A DNA stretch of 64,000 nucleotides. It comes from Homarus americanus. Lineage: Eukaryota > Arthropoda > Malacostraca > Decapoda > Nephropidae. Position 1 is the first letter of the stretch; every line of letters starts with the position of its first letter. The position numbers and the translations under genes are program-made. The notes beneath the pieces were generated by a model. That model saw nothing but the letters and a program-made list of their open reading frames with translations. It searched no databases and was not told the origin of the DNA. Below, piece by piece: positions 11,533 to 23,460 of the stretch. The stretch lies in NCBI RefSeq assembly GCF_018991925.1, contig NW_024753943.1, positions 522,001 through 586,000 of the forward strand, written 5' to 3'.

Positions 11533-11648
11533 CAGCAGAATAGGTACGGCGTTTCTCTGTTGAAAGTTGGAGGGGAAGTTGGCCATTTGAGACGAGACAA
11601 TAACGGCCAGGCTCCTAGCGTCTCCAGGACACCGAATGGCGTATCACA
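11533..11648 (+). other. Candidate exon, unidentified
   Basis: A 116-base segment opens directly after an acceptor-like CTTCATTCTAG, where a stop in the same frame ends at 11532, and continues for 38 codons to a donor-like CACA/GTAAAGG at 11649. The reading (RYGVSLLKVGGEVGHLRR, then NNGQAPSVSRTPNGVS) is of mixed composition, unlike the repeat-derived frames nearby, and the segment is richer in G+C than its flanks. The start offers tandem acceptors (TAGCAGCAG). No family is recognised and no matching neighbour exon in phase was found. An open frame of this size can occur by chance, so this is a prompt for a transcript search rather than a gene call. Confidence 0.2.
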
Positions 11649-11822
11649 GTAAAGGCGAGAAACGCGATACACTACACGTTTTACCTATATACAATGCAAT
11701 ATACACAACTAAGGTCTCTCTCTCTCTCTCTTGATTTGTTGTACTAAAAGCTCTCTCACTTTTTTCTCTCTTAATTGGTTAAGTATAATGGTAAGATTAT
11801 CATCGTCTTTTTTCAGTGAGGA

Positions 11823-12808
<986 letters not shown>

Positions 12809-12847
<39 letters not shown>

Positions 12848-12852
12848 GACAG
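12809..12852. repeat. (AC)n followed by (ACAG)n
   Basis: About 17 AC units running into three ACAG units. Confidence 0.95.
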
Positions 12853-13566
12853 TTACACAGACACCACTGATAGCTCGAGGTTATAAACAAGACAATTAGC
12901 GTGGAGGAGGAGGAGGGGGGGGGGGGAGCCAAACCACTCATCCTCCCCGGACTAATTGTCAAGTGGATGAGGATAATTGTCATGTGGACCTGGAACCATA
13001 ACTCTTGATAAATAAAGTTAGCCTGATATGTACACCTTAAATACTTAAAAAAAGAAAGAAATACTCGAATTACTTTCACTAGATAAATAAACCTACAAAA
13101 ATATTAAAGATAAAAATAATACCTCTTAAGATTTTGACCGACTTATACAACGAATCATCTGATCGTTGTGGCGTCAGACAAGGCCTTGAGCTTAGACTCT
13201 CTCCGTTCTTACCACAATAACAAGTAGATTAAACCAGACCAGGAGAAAATATATATATACTAGTATTATTAATATAGTTTAAACCCGTATCACTATGTAT
13301 GTAATTTTATATATCATAGTTCAGGATAAATAATATAATTCAGGCTATTCTATAAAGCACACATTACGATATATTATAAAAAACATATAATATAGCAAGT
13401 ATATATATAATTCATTTTTCTCTCTTTTTTACACAAGGTAGGGGTCAAATTTTCCAGGTAACATATGACATTTAACGTGTAATTAGTAAAAAAAAATATA
13501 GTACAGGTGAAACTCAAATATAGATTAAATGTTTGGTGTTATGATGCTGCTTGTGTTGTTGTTGGT
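12853..13566. other. Unique AT-rich DNA
   Basis: Contains a G-run at 12912-12926 and AT-rich sequence with many TATA-like words. No gene or RNA gene is recognised. Confidence 0.55.
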
Positions 13567-13853
13567 ACCACACATCACTACCACCACGGCCACCACTACT
13601 AACACCTCTACCACCACTACTAATGCCAACACCACAACCACCATCACCACTACTACCTCTACCACCACTACTGCCTCTACCACCACTACTAATGCCAACA
13701 CCACAACCACCATCACCACTACTGCCTCTACCACCACTACTACCTCTACCACTACTACTAATACCAACACCCACGACTACCATCACCACTACTGCCTCTA
13801 CCACCACTACTGCCTCTACCACCACTACTACCTCTACCACCACCACTACACTC
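13567..13853. repeat. (ACC/ACT) trinucleotide array with higher-order copies
   Basis: CCACCACTACTACCTC-type triplets. A block CCAACACCACAACCACCATC recurs, with a related CCAACACCCACGACTACC copy, showing a longer period of about 60-90 bp. Threonine, proline and valine-rich frames on both strands are translated triplets. Confidence 0.93.
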
Positions 13854-13895
13854 AACATGATTACACAGATTTACGCCTCACTTCAGAACAGGTCT

Positions 13896-14333
13896 TGACG
13901 TCATCGATCAAACTTGACGTCACCCATCTGGTCTTGCGGGCGTTATCAACCAGGCCTTGACGTCATCGATTAGCCATGACGTCAACGACCACACCTTGTA
14001 ACCCGTCTCGTCGCTGATCAAACTTTACATCCCCGACCAGGCCATATTGACGTCACCGACCACACCTTGACGTCATCGACCTCACCTTGAATGTACCAAC
14101 CACATCTTGACGCCACCAACCACACCTTAACGTCATCGACCACATCTTAACGTTAGTGACCACACCTTAACGTCACCGACCACACCTTGACGTCATGACG
14201 ACGTCATCGACCTCACCTTGAATGTACCAACCACATCTTGACGCCACCAACCACACCTTAACGTCATCGACCACATCTTAACGTTAGTGACCACACCTTA
14301 ACGTCACCGACCACACCTTGACGTCATCGACCA
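13896..14333. repeat. 20-bp minisatellite rich in TGACGTCA, with a 131-bp tandem duplication
   Basis: Degenerate copies of ACGTCATCGACCACACCTTG. Eight perfect TGACGTCA octamers start at 13896, 13915, 13958, 13977, 14048, 14068, 14188 and 14319. The segment 14071-14201 is repeated almost exactly at 14202-14332 (period 131 bp), a recent duplication within an older array. Confidence 0.93.
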
Positions 14334-14579
14334 GCCCAGGTCCTTGTGGTCATGGCCCGGAGACCAGCACGAAGGATCCATCTCAAAAGGTCAGACTATA
14401 AAACATTTTTTACGGGAAAATTTTGATTTCAGTGACCGCAGAGTTTCTCAGTGACCGCAGAGCTCCTCGGTGACCGCAGAGCTCCTCGGGTTCACTTGTT
14501 TATTGCCCAATTAAGTTTCAATATAACAAAATATCTGCAATGCGCTCCTCCTTGCCCACCCCAAGGTGACCTCTGACCT

Positions 14580-14895
14580 ATGCCTAACCCGATTTACCTA
14601 ACCTTAACCTAGCCCTTCGTGACCTCAAACTGACCCAACTTACTTAGCCCTTTGTGACCTCTAACCGCTGTCCACAGTGCCTGCCATACCATACCTAGCC
14701 TTTGCTTTATCTAGTATTCCGTGTGCAGAGAACCTAACCTGACCTAACCTAACCTAATATAAGCTATCTAATCCGATTCTATCCAGCACGTCTAGCTTTT
14801 CCTAACCTAACTGATCTAACTTAACTAGCCTAACCTAATCTATCTAGCGTATATCTCAGCTATCCAGAAAGTCTAACCTAACCTAACCAAACCTG
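14580..14895. repeat. CCTAA-rich sequence (degenerate interstitial telomere-like)
   Basis: Short runs of AACCTAACCT at 14731-14758 and 14874-14894 and scattered CCTAAC words between. CCTAA is the complement of the arthropod telomere unit TTAGG. The copies are diverged. Confidence 0.75.
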
Positions 14896-15117
14896 TCTCT
14901 TTTTCTTTCTGTCTGTATCTCTGTCTGTCTGTATCTGTCTTTCCATCTCTCTCTATCTTTAGGACCAAGAGTTTCAAACATTCATACACATCACCTTTTC
15001 CTCCTCACCTGTGTAAGACTTATTAAGTGGGGGTATTCTAGCCGCTGTCCTAGTGTCATTGTACAAGCGAGTCCGTCTTATGGGATCCTGCCTCCCCCTC
15101 CCTCCCTCCAACCCAGT

Positions 15118-15281
15118 AAGGAATGTGAGGAATGGGGAGGGAGGAGGGGGAGAGACAGGAGGGGACTGAGGGGGGGAGGGTGGAGGATGGAAGGGAGAAG
15201 GGAGGAAGGAAGGAAGAGAGGAGGGAGGAAGGATGGAAAGAAGAGGGTGAAGGGGAGGAAGGGTGGAAGGGAAGGAATGAG

Positions 15282-15319
<38 letters not shown>
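15118..15319. repeat. Polypurine tract ending in (GA)n
   Basis: GGA/GGAA-rich plus strand followed by about 17 GA units at 15285-15319. Confidence 0.93.
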
Positions 15320-15322
<3 letters not shown>

Positions 15323-16283
15323 CTTAAACACATAAGGACCAAAGAGAATGGCGTCTCACGATCATGGTGGAAAGAACTTTAATATTTTTGTTGGTGAAAG
15401 TCAAGTTTGGGATCTTTTCCTTAATAAAGTATAAAACAAAGAGGCTAACATACCAATATATTCCGAATGTCCTCCAAGATTTCATATCAGGGATCGTAAA
15501 TATTGAAACATGACGTTATCTTAGAAGAAACTGTTATTTAGGGTGAAAATCTAAGATGGCTTCGTGTTTTAACGTAGTATCGACGATTAAAAAAGAAAAC
15601 TATCCCTGAATGATTCTATATTTGATTTTAACCGGAATGAATCACTAAACATTTGAAGAGTATCTCAGTGGTCTGTTCCTCGTAAAAATCCAGATATATT
15701 GGGAAAAATTATTTTGTTTTTAATAGCCAGAACCAGTATAAGCACGCGAGCCTACAGCCTATCTCTACCTGATGATTTTGTTTACATTTTCCCTATAGAC
15801 GATCTCACCGCCAGAAAAACAAATGAACATTGCGAAAAGAAATCCAATCTTATATCATGGTACTGAATGCTTTCTGAAGAGTTTATAACCTTATGTCTTT
15901 CGTGATTTACTACGTTTATTCAGTTCAATTTATTTTTACCCCACAATTTCCCTCGACTTCGGAACCCGGGCCACTTACGAATCTAATTTAAAACAACAAG
16001 AATAGCAGACGCGGTGCATGACCCACACATCACGGAAATAATCTCTAGAAAACAGACGAAGATTTTGGCTTGAGATTTGATTTTGTTGTAAACTTTGTCA
16101 CTGAAGGAAAAACTCCTCCCTAAAATGTACTTTAATTATCTTGTTTATATGTCATGTGTTTCCCTGTTGTCTCATGTGTGAGCTGACCGCTGTTCATACT
16201 GAGGGGGAGGGTGTACTGTACATCAGCATAGAGTGAACATCAAGTGTGAGAGTCCGTCAATACATCATCACACCGGATACAAA
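15320..16283. other. Unique AT-rich DNA, no gene seen
   Basis: About 960 bp of non-repetitive sequence. Both strands are broken by stops every few tens of bases. No domain or RNA signature was recognised. Confidence 0.55.
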
Positions 16284-16303
16284 ACCTAACCTAACCTAAC
16301 CTA
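16284..16303. repeat. Short (CCTAA)n block at LINE border
   Basis: About four telomere-like pentamers, ending where the LINE-derived sequence begins. Confidence 0.9.
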
Positions 16304-17080
16304 CAGGATGGCAGATGAAATTCAATGTGGACAAATGTAAAGTACTTAGTCTAGGAGATGCAAACCGAGAAACCAGATATCAGATGAACAACCTTGATAT
16401 AGCGAAATCCGACTGTGAGAAAGATTAAGGAGTAATTATAAGTAGGAATCCTAAACAAAGACAACAATGTGTATTTGCTGGAAACAAGGCTAATAAAGTA
16501 CTTGGGTTCATACAAAGGAGTGTTAGTTACAAGACTAACGAGGTCATCCTAAAACTATATATTGCGCTTGTGAGACCTCACTTGGATTATGCAGTTCAGT
16601 TCTGGTCACCGTACTACAGAATGGATATAGAATCCCTAGAAAGCATACAGAGGAGAATGACTGGACTAATCCCGGGCATTAGGAACCTTGAGTACAGCGA
16701 CAGGTTAAGGCATCTTAATTTGTACTCCTTCGAGAGACGTAGAGTGAGGGGCGATATGATAGAGGTGTATAAATGGAAGTCATGGTTAAACAAAGGTGAT
16801 ATAACAAGGTACTCAAACTACCCAACCAGGAAAGAAATCGTAACAATGGTTTTAAATTAGACAAATTTAGATTTAGGCGCGAGATAAGTAAACATTGATT
16901 TAGAAATAGAGTAGTGGATGAGTGGAACAAGTTACCAAACTTCATCATTAACTCGAAGACGCTGGATAGCTTCAAACAAAGGTTGGGCGGATATATGAGT
17001 GATAGGGGTTGGGTGTAAACGGGACTGCCCAGTATGAGCCAATAGGCCCGCTGCAGTTGCCTCCATTCTTATGTTCTTAT
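16304..17080 (+). mobile_element. 5'-truncated CR1-like non-LTR retrotransposon (LINE) remnant
   Basis: The segment encodes the C-terminal part of a CR1/jockey-type reverse transcriptase ORF followed by a short 3' UTR. The 3' end is CCATTCTTATG then TTCTTATG, a short direct repeat of the kind that ends CR1 elements. The 5' part of the element (endonuclease and the main RT motifs) is absent, as is usual for LINEs truncated during reverse transcription. No clear target-site duplication is visible. The left border abuts (CCTAA)n. Confidence 0.85.
16309..17018 (+). pseudogene. Reverse transcriptase C-terminal fragment, broken
   Basis: Reading starts at TGG 16309 (WQMKFNVDKCKVLSLG), the segment downstream of the RT catalytic core in CR1-like ORF2 proteins, and runs through VRPHLDYAVQFWSP at about 16573 and LESIQRRMTGLIPG at about 16633, then LRHLNLYSFERRRVRGDMIE. 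Three lesions are visible. A TAA at 16426-16428 stands in the EKD-GVIISRN context where family members usually have Leu (TTA). One base is missing at about 16806-16809, after GDIT, so the frame shifts. The downstream frame then reads VLKLPNQERNRNNGFKLDKF. A TGA at 16896-16898 stands where Trp is usual (H-stop-FRNRVVDEWNKLP). The frame closes at TAA 17016-17018. The protein function (reverse transcription of LINE RNA at the target site) is lost here. Family assignment is from remembered motif patterns, not a search. Confidence 0.85.
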
Positions 17081-17345
17081 GGACATAAACAAGATGAATC
17101 GATTAAAAAGAAAGATACGACAAAATTATAATTCCCCTTTTAAAGTGTTCCTAAAACTGGGAAAATACCTAAAATTATGACTCAACTGAAGGGAAGATAT
17201 CACTTTAATATTACAGAATGAAGAGGTGATAACTCTACAGTATAGTTAAAACAGATCACCTGATGATAAGGTACCTCAGCTTATCTCAGCTTGATTAAAT
17301 ATACCTTTATGCTACCTGAGGGGAGGTTAGATTAAGGTAGGGTGT

Positions 17346-17516
17346 TTAATCAGCAGGAGGAAGAGGAGGAGGGGGAGGGCAGGAGGAGGGAGGACGAAGA
17401 GGAGAAGGAACGAGGAAGAAGAGTAGGAGGTCGAGAAGGGGGAGGAGAAGGAGGAGGAAGGGGGGGGGGAGGAGAAGGAGGAGGAAGGGGGGAGGAGGAG
17501 AAGGGAGGAGGGCAAT
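17346..17516. repeat. Polypurine (GGA)n-rich tract
   Basis: GGAGGAAGGGGGGGAGGAGA-type sequence. A roughly 28-bp segment (GGGGGAGGAGAAGGAGGAGG) occurs twice near 17440-17500. Confidence 0.92.
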
Positions 17517-17607
17517 AACCTGTTAGGTGATCTGCTCAAATACACATCAAATAAAACCAAAGTTTCCCGCCAAACACTTCACAATACCAGGACAAACCAG
17601 CTTTTTA

Positions 17608-17610
<3 letters not shown>

Positions 17611-17663
<53 letters not shown>

Positions 17664-17684
17664 TGTGTGTGTGTGTGTGTGTGT
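17611..17684. repeat. (GA)n-(GT)n compound microsatellite
   Basis: About 25 GA units switch directly to about 12 GT units. Confidence 0.97.
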
Positions 17685-17847
17685 TCTCGAGCCGAGTTTC
17701 GAACAAGATCAAACGCCCTAAACTTTGGCGAGGAGTAAAGTTCGCCTTTATAACGCTGCAGTATTTATAAATTCCTCGCTAACTTAACCTAAAGGCCAAG
17801 ATTGTTCCTTCCTTAAGTGGGTTACCGGCCATCCTTACTGAGCCTGT

Positions 17848-17932
17848 GGTGAGGGTTATGGTGTGAGGTTATAGTGAGGGTTATGGTGTGGTTATAGTGA
17901 GGGTTATAGTGTGGGGGTTATAATGGTGGTTA
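17848..17932. repeat. Degenerate GTGAGGGTTATGGTGTG repeat
   Basis: About four copies of a 20-24 bp unit with GTTATAGTGAGGGTTAT cores. Confidence 0.85.
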
Positions 17933-17983
17933 GTCACACTTTACTCATCCTCACTTAACTACTTACAAACCCCTCATTCGATT

Positions 17984-17985
<2 letters not shown>

Positions 17986-18079
<94 letters not shown>
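17986..18079. repeat. (CA)n microsatellite, about 47 units
   Basis: Perfect CA run. Confidence 0.98.
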
Positions 18080-18080
<1 letters not shown>

Positions 18081-18314
18081 AAACCCAATTAGCATCTATA
18101 ATTACTAGATTAGTCTATGTTAGGTCATCTATCAAGAATTTTATCCATTTCCATCCCAATTACCACAAAATATTTACTTGATAATTGCAATTTATATTCC
18201 CGGGTTTCATTATATATTTTCCTGCTGTAATTTTGTCATTTAAATCAATACAACTTCAGCTATCAATTGTTTTATATGCTATAAATTGTTTTAAACGGGA
18301 ATGGACACGAAAAG

Positions 18315-18522
18315 GGTACCGTTGAGGACTGGTTACCGTTAAAACAGGAATGCCGTTAGAAACCGGTAATACCGTTAAGGCAGACGTAATGTTTGAGACC
18401 GTTAGCACCGTTAAAATACAAATACTGTAAGATACCGTTCGTGCCGTTAAAGCAGACAGAGTATTAGATCGTTAATACCGTTAAAACAGAAATACAGTTA
18501 AAGACCGTTAATTAACCGTCAG
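18315..18522. repeat. Old repeat with TACCGTTAAAACAG core
   Basis: The words ACCGTTAA, CCGTTAGA and CCGTTAAAACAGAAATAC recur about every 45-55 bp, with roughly four to five diverged copies. Confidence 0.75.
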
Positions 18523-18584
18523 GCAAGATGAGCACTTCTAACGGTTAGGCTGAAGTTTAAAATCCATTGAGAATTAAACTGAAA

Positions 18585-18790
18585 CAGGAACAGCAATTAA
18601 ACAAAACACAATCATCTACATCATCGTCAAAGAGCATTAACAGCAACTCAAAACAGCGTTACCAACAACAGCAGCGACACAATCAACACAGCAGCTGCAG
18701 CATCCTCAGTAACATAGTAAGTACAACAGCATCATTAACACAGCAGTATCCTCAGCAACACAGCAGGTGTAGCATTACGACCCATTAACA
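18585..18790. repeat. Imperfect CAA/CAG-rich stretch
   Basis: CAGCAACTC, CAACAGCAGCG and CAGCAACACAGCAG words dominate. The 73-codon Gln/Ser/Asn-rich frame is compositional. Confidence 0.65.
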
Positions 18791-19880
18791 GCACCAATAA
18801 GCGCGCCAACTCTAACCTCAGTTCTAATTTATATGCAATAAAAAAAAAAAGTTTTTCAAGTCGGTTAAATCCCAGCTTTTAACTACTTGTTGCAGCTCTT
18901 TCTCTCACTCTCTGTCTCTCTCTCATTTATACCTTTCTCCTAATATGTTCAAACCTTTTTTTGTCTTTCTTTAATGCCACACTCACTCACCTACCCCCTC
19001 CCCTCCCCTACCACCTCCCCACCACCACCACCAGCACAACCTCTACCCCCACCATCGCAACCACCAACACTGTGTTCATGCCAGCCTCCACCCTGGGCAA
19101 AGTCTACTCGTAAACTTTAATTAAAATTTAATCTGACTGCTTTACCACCAACCCCTCGTCTCCTCCTGCTCCTCCCTCCCTCCATCCATCCATCCCTCCC
19201 CCTTCTCCTCCTCCTCCCTCCCCTCACCTTAACGGCAGAGCCAAACTGAATTTAAAATTACGGGGGAACGCTCCTCTGAACACCGCCTCCCATCCCAGCC
19301 CCTCGCCTCCCATCCCAGCCCCTCCCCCCTCCCTCCTCCCATCCCCACCCCTCCCCTTACCTGCCCTCCCACCCACTACCCCCTTACCTCGCTGCTTCGA
19401 AAAACTAAACTCAAATTTACACCGATTCTCACCAGGTTGGGGTGGGCAGAAGTGGAGCATTACGAGTGAGGTACTGGACAGGTGAGAGGAGGAGAGAGTG
19501 AGGGGGAAGGGAGAAAAAAAGGGGGGAGTGGGTGGAGCAAGAGTGGTGGGGAGGGGGCAAAAGATGGAAAGATAAAGTAATAAAGAATTAAATGAGAGGG
19601 AAGAGAAGAGAAATCATAAAAGAGAAAATGTTGAAAGGGCTGGCCAGAGAGAACGGAGGGGAGAGGAATGAAAGGAAAGGAACGAAATGATAGGAGAAAG
19701 GTGGATCAGAAGGGAAGAAAATTAAAGAGAAAACAAGAGAAAGAGATTTATAACAGAAAGGAAATGAAAAATGGAGAGAAGAGAAAGAGAAACAAACAGA
19801 CAGACAGATGATACGAGTCGACTATCCTCAATATACCACAGGTCAAGATAAGGTCGTAGAGTGACGTAATAATAATAACT
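18791..19880. other. C-rich then purine-rich low-complexity DNA
   Basis: C/T-rich at 18985-19420 with CATCCATCCATCC and CCCATCCCAGCCCCTC repeats (the latter twice near 19290), then G/A-rich at 19470-19800. A short ACAGACAGACAG run is near 19797. No gene is recognised. Confidence 0.6.
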
Positions 19881-20270
19881 CCCCTCACCCCATCTCCCTC
19901 TCCTCACCTTCCTCTAACCTCATCCCACCTCCCTCTCCCTTCACCCTCACCTCCCTCTCCCTTCACCCCTGCCTCCGTCTCCCTTCACCCCCACCTCCCT
20001 CTCCCTTCACCCCCACCTCCCTCTCCCTTCACCCCACCTCCTCTCACCCCCGCCTCCTGTCCCCTCTCTCACCCCCACCTCCCTCTCCTTCACCCCCACC
20101 TCCTCTCCCTTCACCCCCCACCTCCGTCTCCTTCACCCCTCCCTCTCCCTTCACCCTCACCTCCCTCTCCCTTCACCCCTGCCTCCGTCTCCCTTCACCC
20201 CCACCTCCCTCTCCCTTCACCCCCACCTCCCTCTCCCTTCACCCCCACCTCCCCAATCCCATCACCCCTC
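19881..20270. repeat. 22-bp pyrimidine minisatellite with a 210-bp duplication
   Basis: Units of CCTCCCTCTCCCTTCACCCC plus CA. A run of five units at 19931-20035, including the odd variants CCTGCCTCCGTCTCC, recurs at 20141-20245 with a 210-bp offset. Confidence 0.93.
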
Positions 20271-20469
20271 TCAACCCTCACTCCCCACCTCTCTCTGTCC
20301 TCAGTCTACCTCTCCTCACCTCTCACCCCACTCCCCTCATCCACAGTATGTTAATTTACTCTCTAGGTCATGACACAGATTGGCCGGCCCACTTACCCTC
20401 TGTACTATACTTTAACACTTACCAACTTCACCTCAAACAGGCCCCAACCTTATCTAAAGCTACTTATTA

Positions 20470-20836
20470 GGTCTGGGGTCCATCTGGTTAGTCACCGTCG
20501 GGGTCCATTAGGTTGGGGGTCCATCTGGTTAGTCACCGTCGGGGTCCATTAGGTTTGGGGTCCATCTGGTTAGTCACCGTCGGGGTCCATTAGGTTTGGG
20601 TCCATTCTGGTTTCACCGTCGGGGTCCATCTGGTTAGTCACCGTCAGGTCCATTAGGTTTGGGGGTCCATCTGGTTAGTCACTGTCGGGGTCCATTAGGT
20701 TTGGGGGTCCATCTGGTTAGTCACCGTCGGGGTCCATTAGGTTTGGGGTCCATCTGGTTAGTCACCGTCGGGGTCCATTAGGTTTGGGGGTCCATCTGGT
20801 TAGTCACCGTCGGGGTCCATTAGGTTTGGGGGTCCA
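20470..20836. repeat. 42-43 bp minisatellite, about 8.5 copies
   Basis: Unit joins GGTCCATCTGGTTAGTCACC and GTCGGGGTCCATTAGGTTTG plus GGG. Some copies lack a few bases (near 20595-20650). Confidence 0.95.
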
Positions 20837-21829
20837 GGTGGCTATGAGTGACGAGAGTGAGGGACCCCAAGAGGAAGATCATTTGAGGTTATCGCTTCCT
20901 TGACTTCTTCCTGAGTCATTTATTCTCGGTCCTCCCTTCCTCCCTTTCCTCTTCCTCCCTTTCCTCTTCAACTAATGCTTCCTCCCTTCCCCCCTGTTTC
21001 CTCCCTTCACATCCCTCTTCCATATTCTCCCCATTCCATTATTTCACCCATCTCCCCATACCACCGTTTACCTTTCTCTCCTCCTCCTTCCCACCCACCA
21101 CCAATTTACCCCTTTCTCTCCCTTCTCCTGTTCCTTTCAACCCATCATCAACTTTTACCCTTCTTCTTCCTCCTCCTCCTCCTCCTCCCCTTCCCATCAT
21201 CCTGCATCATTTCTCAGCCTCATTTCCCCCTCCCTCATCTTACCTGTCTGTCACACCTCCTATTAATAACACTGCTTATGTCTCACCGTCCAATATCTCA
21301 CCCTCCAAGCAACGACTAAGCCTCCACCATATATTACACCATCGACCTGACACCTCACCCTCCACTCCACACATCACCCTCCACCCCCGACACACCACCC
21401 GACACCTTACCCTTGACCCCACACACCCCATCCTCCACCCTAAACATCACACTCCACTCCGAAACAAAACCCCCACACCTCACCCTCCACCCAATACCTC
21501 ACCCTCCATCCCCTCCACCCTACCTGATTCTCTCTAATTTGGAATAGTGTGCAGGTATACACTCTTTTCTTCCCTCTAATCAAGTAGTCTAATCTTCCTC
21601 CCGTATCATGAAGCCATCTTTTCCCAGATCAGGAAGACACCTTCTCCCTAATTAAGAGAGCCCTTCTAATTAATCGAGGCACCTGTTATATCCTAGTTAA
21701 GAGGCCCTGCTTCCCTCCACCACCAAGAGGAGTTCTCCCTAATGCTCCCCTCTTTATCTAATCAAGAACACGTAGTCTTTTCGAATGACCTAATCAAGAC
21801 ACCCCCCTTAATCCTAATCTCCTCCATTA
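20837..21829. other. Pyrimidine-rich DNA, degenerate CACCCTCCACCC and TAATCAAGA repeats
   Basis: C/T-rich plus strand. CACCCTCCAC-type words recur at 21355-21520 and TAATCAAGA words at 21575-21830, the latter being ancestral-looking copies of the next array. No gene is seen. Confidence 0.65.
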
Positions 21830-22288
21830 GTTAATCAACAAGCCCCCTTCCTAATCAACAAGCCCCCTCCTCCTAATCAACAAGCCCTCCTCCTAATCAA
21901 CAAGCCCTTCTCTAATCAACAAGCCCTCCTCCTAATCAACAAGCCCTCCTCCTAATCAACAAGCCCTTCCTCAATCAACAAGCCCTCCTAATCAACAAGC
22001 CCTCCTCCTAATCAACAAGCCCTTCCTAATCAACAAGCTCCCTTCCTAATCAACAAGTTTTCCTCTCTAATCAACAAGTCTTCCTCCTAATCAACAAGCC
22101 CCCTTCCCTAATCAACAACCCTCTAATCAACAAGCCCTCCTCCTAATCAACGTTCTCTAATCAACAAGCTCCTTCCTAATCAACAAGCCCTCCTCCCAAT
22201 CAACAAGCCTCCCTCCTAACTGCTCCCCCTTCCCTAATCAACAACCCCTCCCCCTAATCAACAACCCCCTTCCTAATCAACAAGCCAC
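21830..22288. repeat. 18-20 bp minisatellite, about 25 copies
   Basis: Unit is TAATCAACAAGCCCTCCTCC with CCC/TTCC variants and many 1-3 base indels. Confidence 0.94.
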
Positions 22289-22424
22289 TCTAACCAACTT
22301 CCAAGATGAAGTCAACGACCCTCCACAGCCTCCATCCAACCCTCCCCCTTCCAACCCTCCCCCTCCTTCCAACCCTCCTTCCTCCTTTCCAACCCTTCCT
22401 TCCCTCCTTCCAGAAAACTCTCGT

Positions 22425-22590
22425 GATTGTTTTTTGTTTTGTTATGACTGTTTTTGGTTTCTGTTATGACTGTTTTTTATGAGTTTATTTTGACTGTTTG
22501 TGTTTATGACTGTTTTTGGTTTTTGTTATGACTGTTTTTGGTTTTTGTTATGACTGTTTTTGTTATGATTGTTTTTGTTACGTCTTAGGT
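22425..22590. repeat. About 21-bp minisatellite GTTATGACTGTTTTTGGTTT
   Basis: About seven copies with variable T-run length. Confidence 0.92.
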
Positions 22591-23460
22591 CATAGTTAAA
22601 GTAGACACATTAGTCCAGATGCCATTAAGACAACAGTTATCTTTTCTCATCCCTTTAACCCCTTAGTTATTCCCTTATCTAACCCATTAGTGAATTAAAC
22701 CATTTACTATTTCCTGTAACCCTTTACCCCTTAAATACCTCCTCCCCATACCCATCCATCATTGATATAACCCCATTAACAATCTCCCCCTTAGTAGGAT
22801 AACATCTCCCCCTTAGAAGGATAACATCTCCCCTCCCCCTTATATACAAACACTAACATATCCACCTCATTAGTTTCCTCCTCCTTCCCCCTTATTCTCT
22901 TCCCTCCTCCTCCTACTCCTTCTCTTCCTCCCCTTATCCCTTCCCTCCTCCTACTCCTCCTCCTGCTTCTCCTCCTCCCCCCCTTATTCTCTTCCCTCCT
23001 CCTCCTACTCCTTCTCTTCCTCTTTCTTCTTCTTTTCCCTGGTTTTCTTCCCTCCTCCTTCTCTTCTTGGAACCAACCGCTTGTTGTTCCATCTTATGTT
23101 ACCTCCTTTGACACACTGGTACTCCTTACCCTTGTCCCCCCCTCCCCCCTCTCTCTCTCCTCCGGGCAACATCTCCTTCCAATGACACCATTTGCTTATC
23201 CCATATTCTTCACTTCCCTCCTTCCTCTCTTCTTTTCTCCATATGTTTCTCCTCTATTCTTCCTCTTCCTCTACTCCTCCACCACCCACTCTTCCTCGTC
23301 CTCCACCCTCCCTCATTATCTCCCCCACTCCTCTTCCACCTCTTCCACCCTCCTTCTTCCTCTCCCCCACTCCATCTCCTCCTCCCAGATCCCTCTCGTA
23401 GGTAGACGGACAACATGTTAGTCACGTGGAACAAGGCAGCAAGTGACGGGACTTCAAAGC
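22591..23460. other. Unique to pyrimidine-rich DNA
   Basis: Two copies of CCCCCTTAGTAGGATAACAT-like sequence near 22790-22835, then TCC/TTCC-rich DNA. A segment CTTATTCTCTTCCCTCCTCC plus TCCTACTCC occurs twice (about 22890 and 22983). No gene is seen. Confidence 0.6.
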
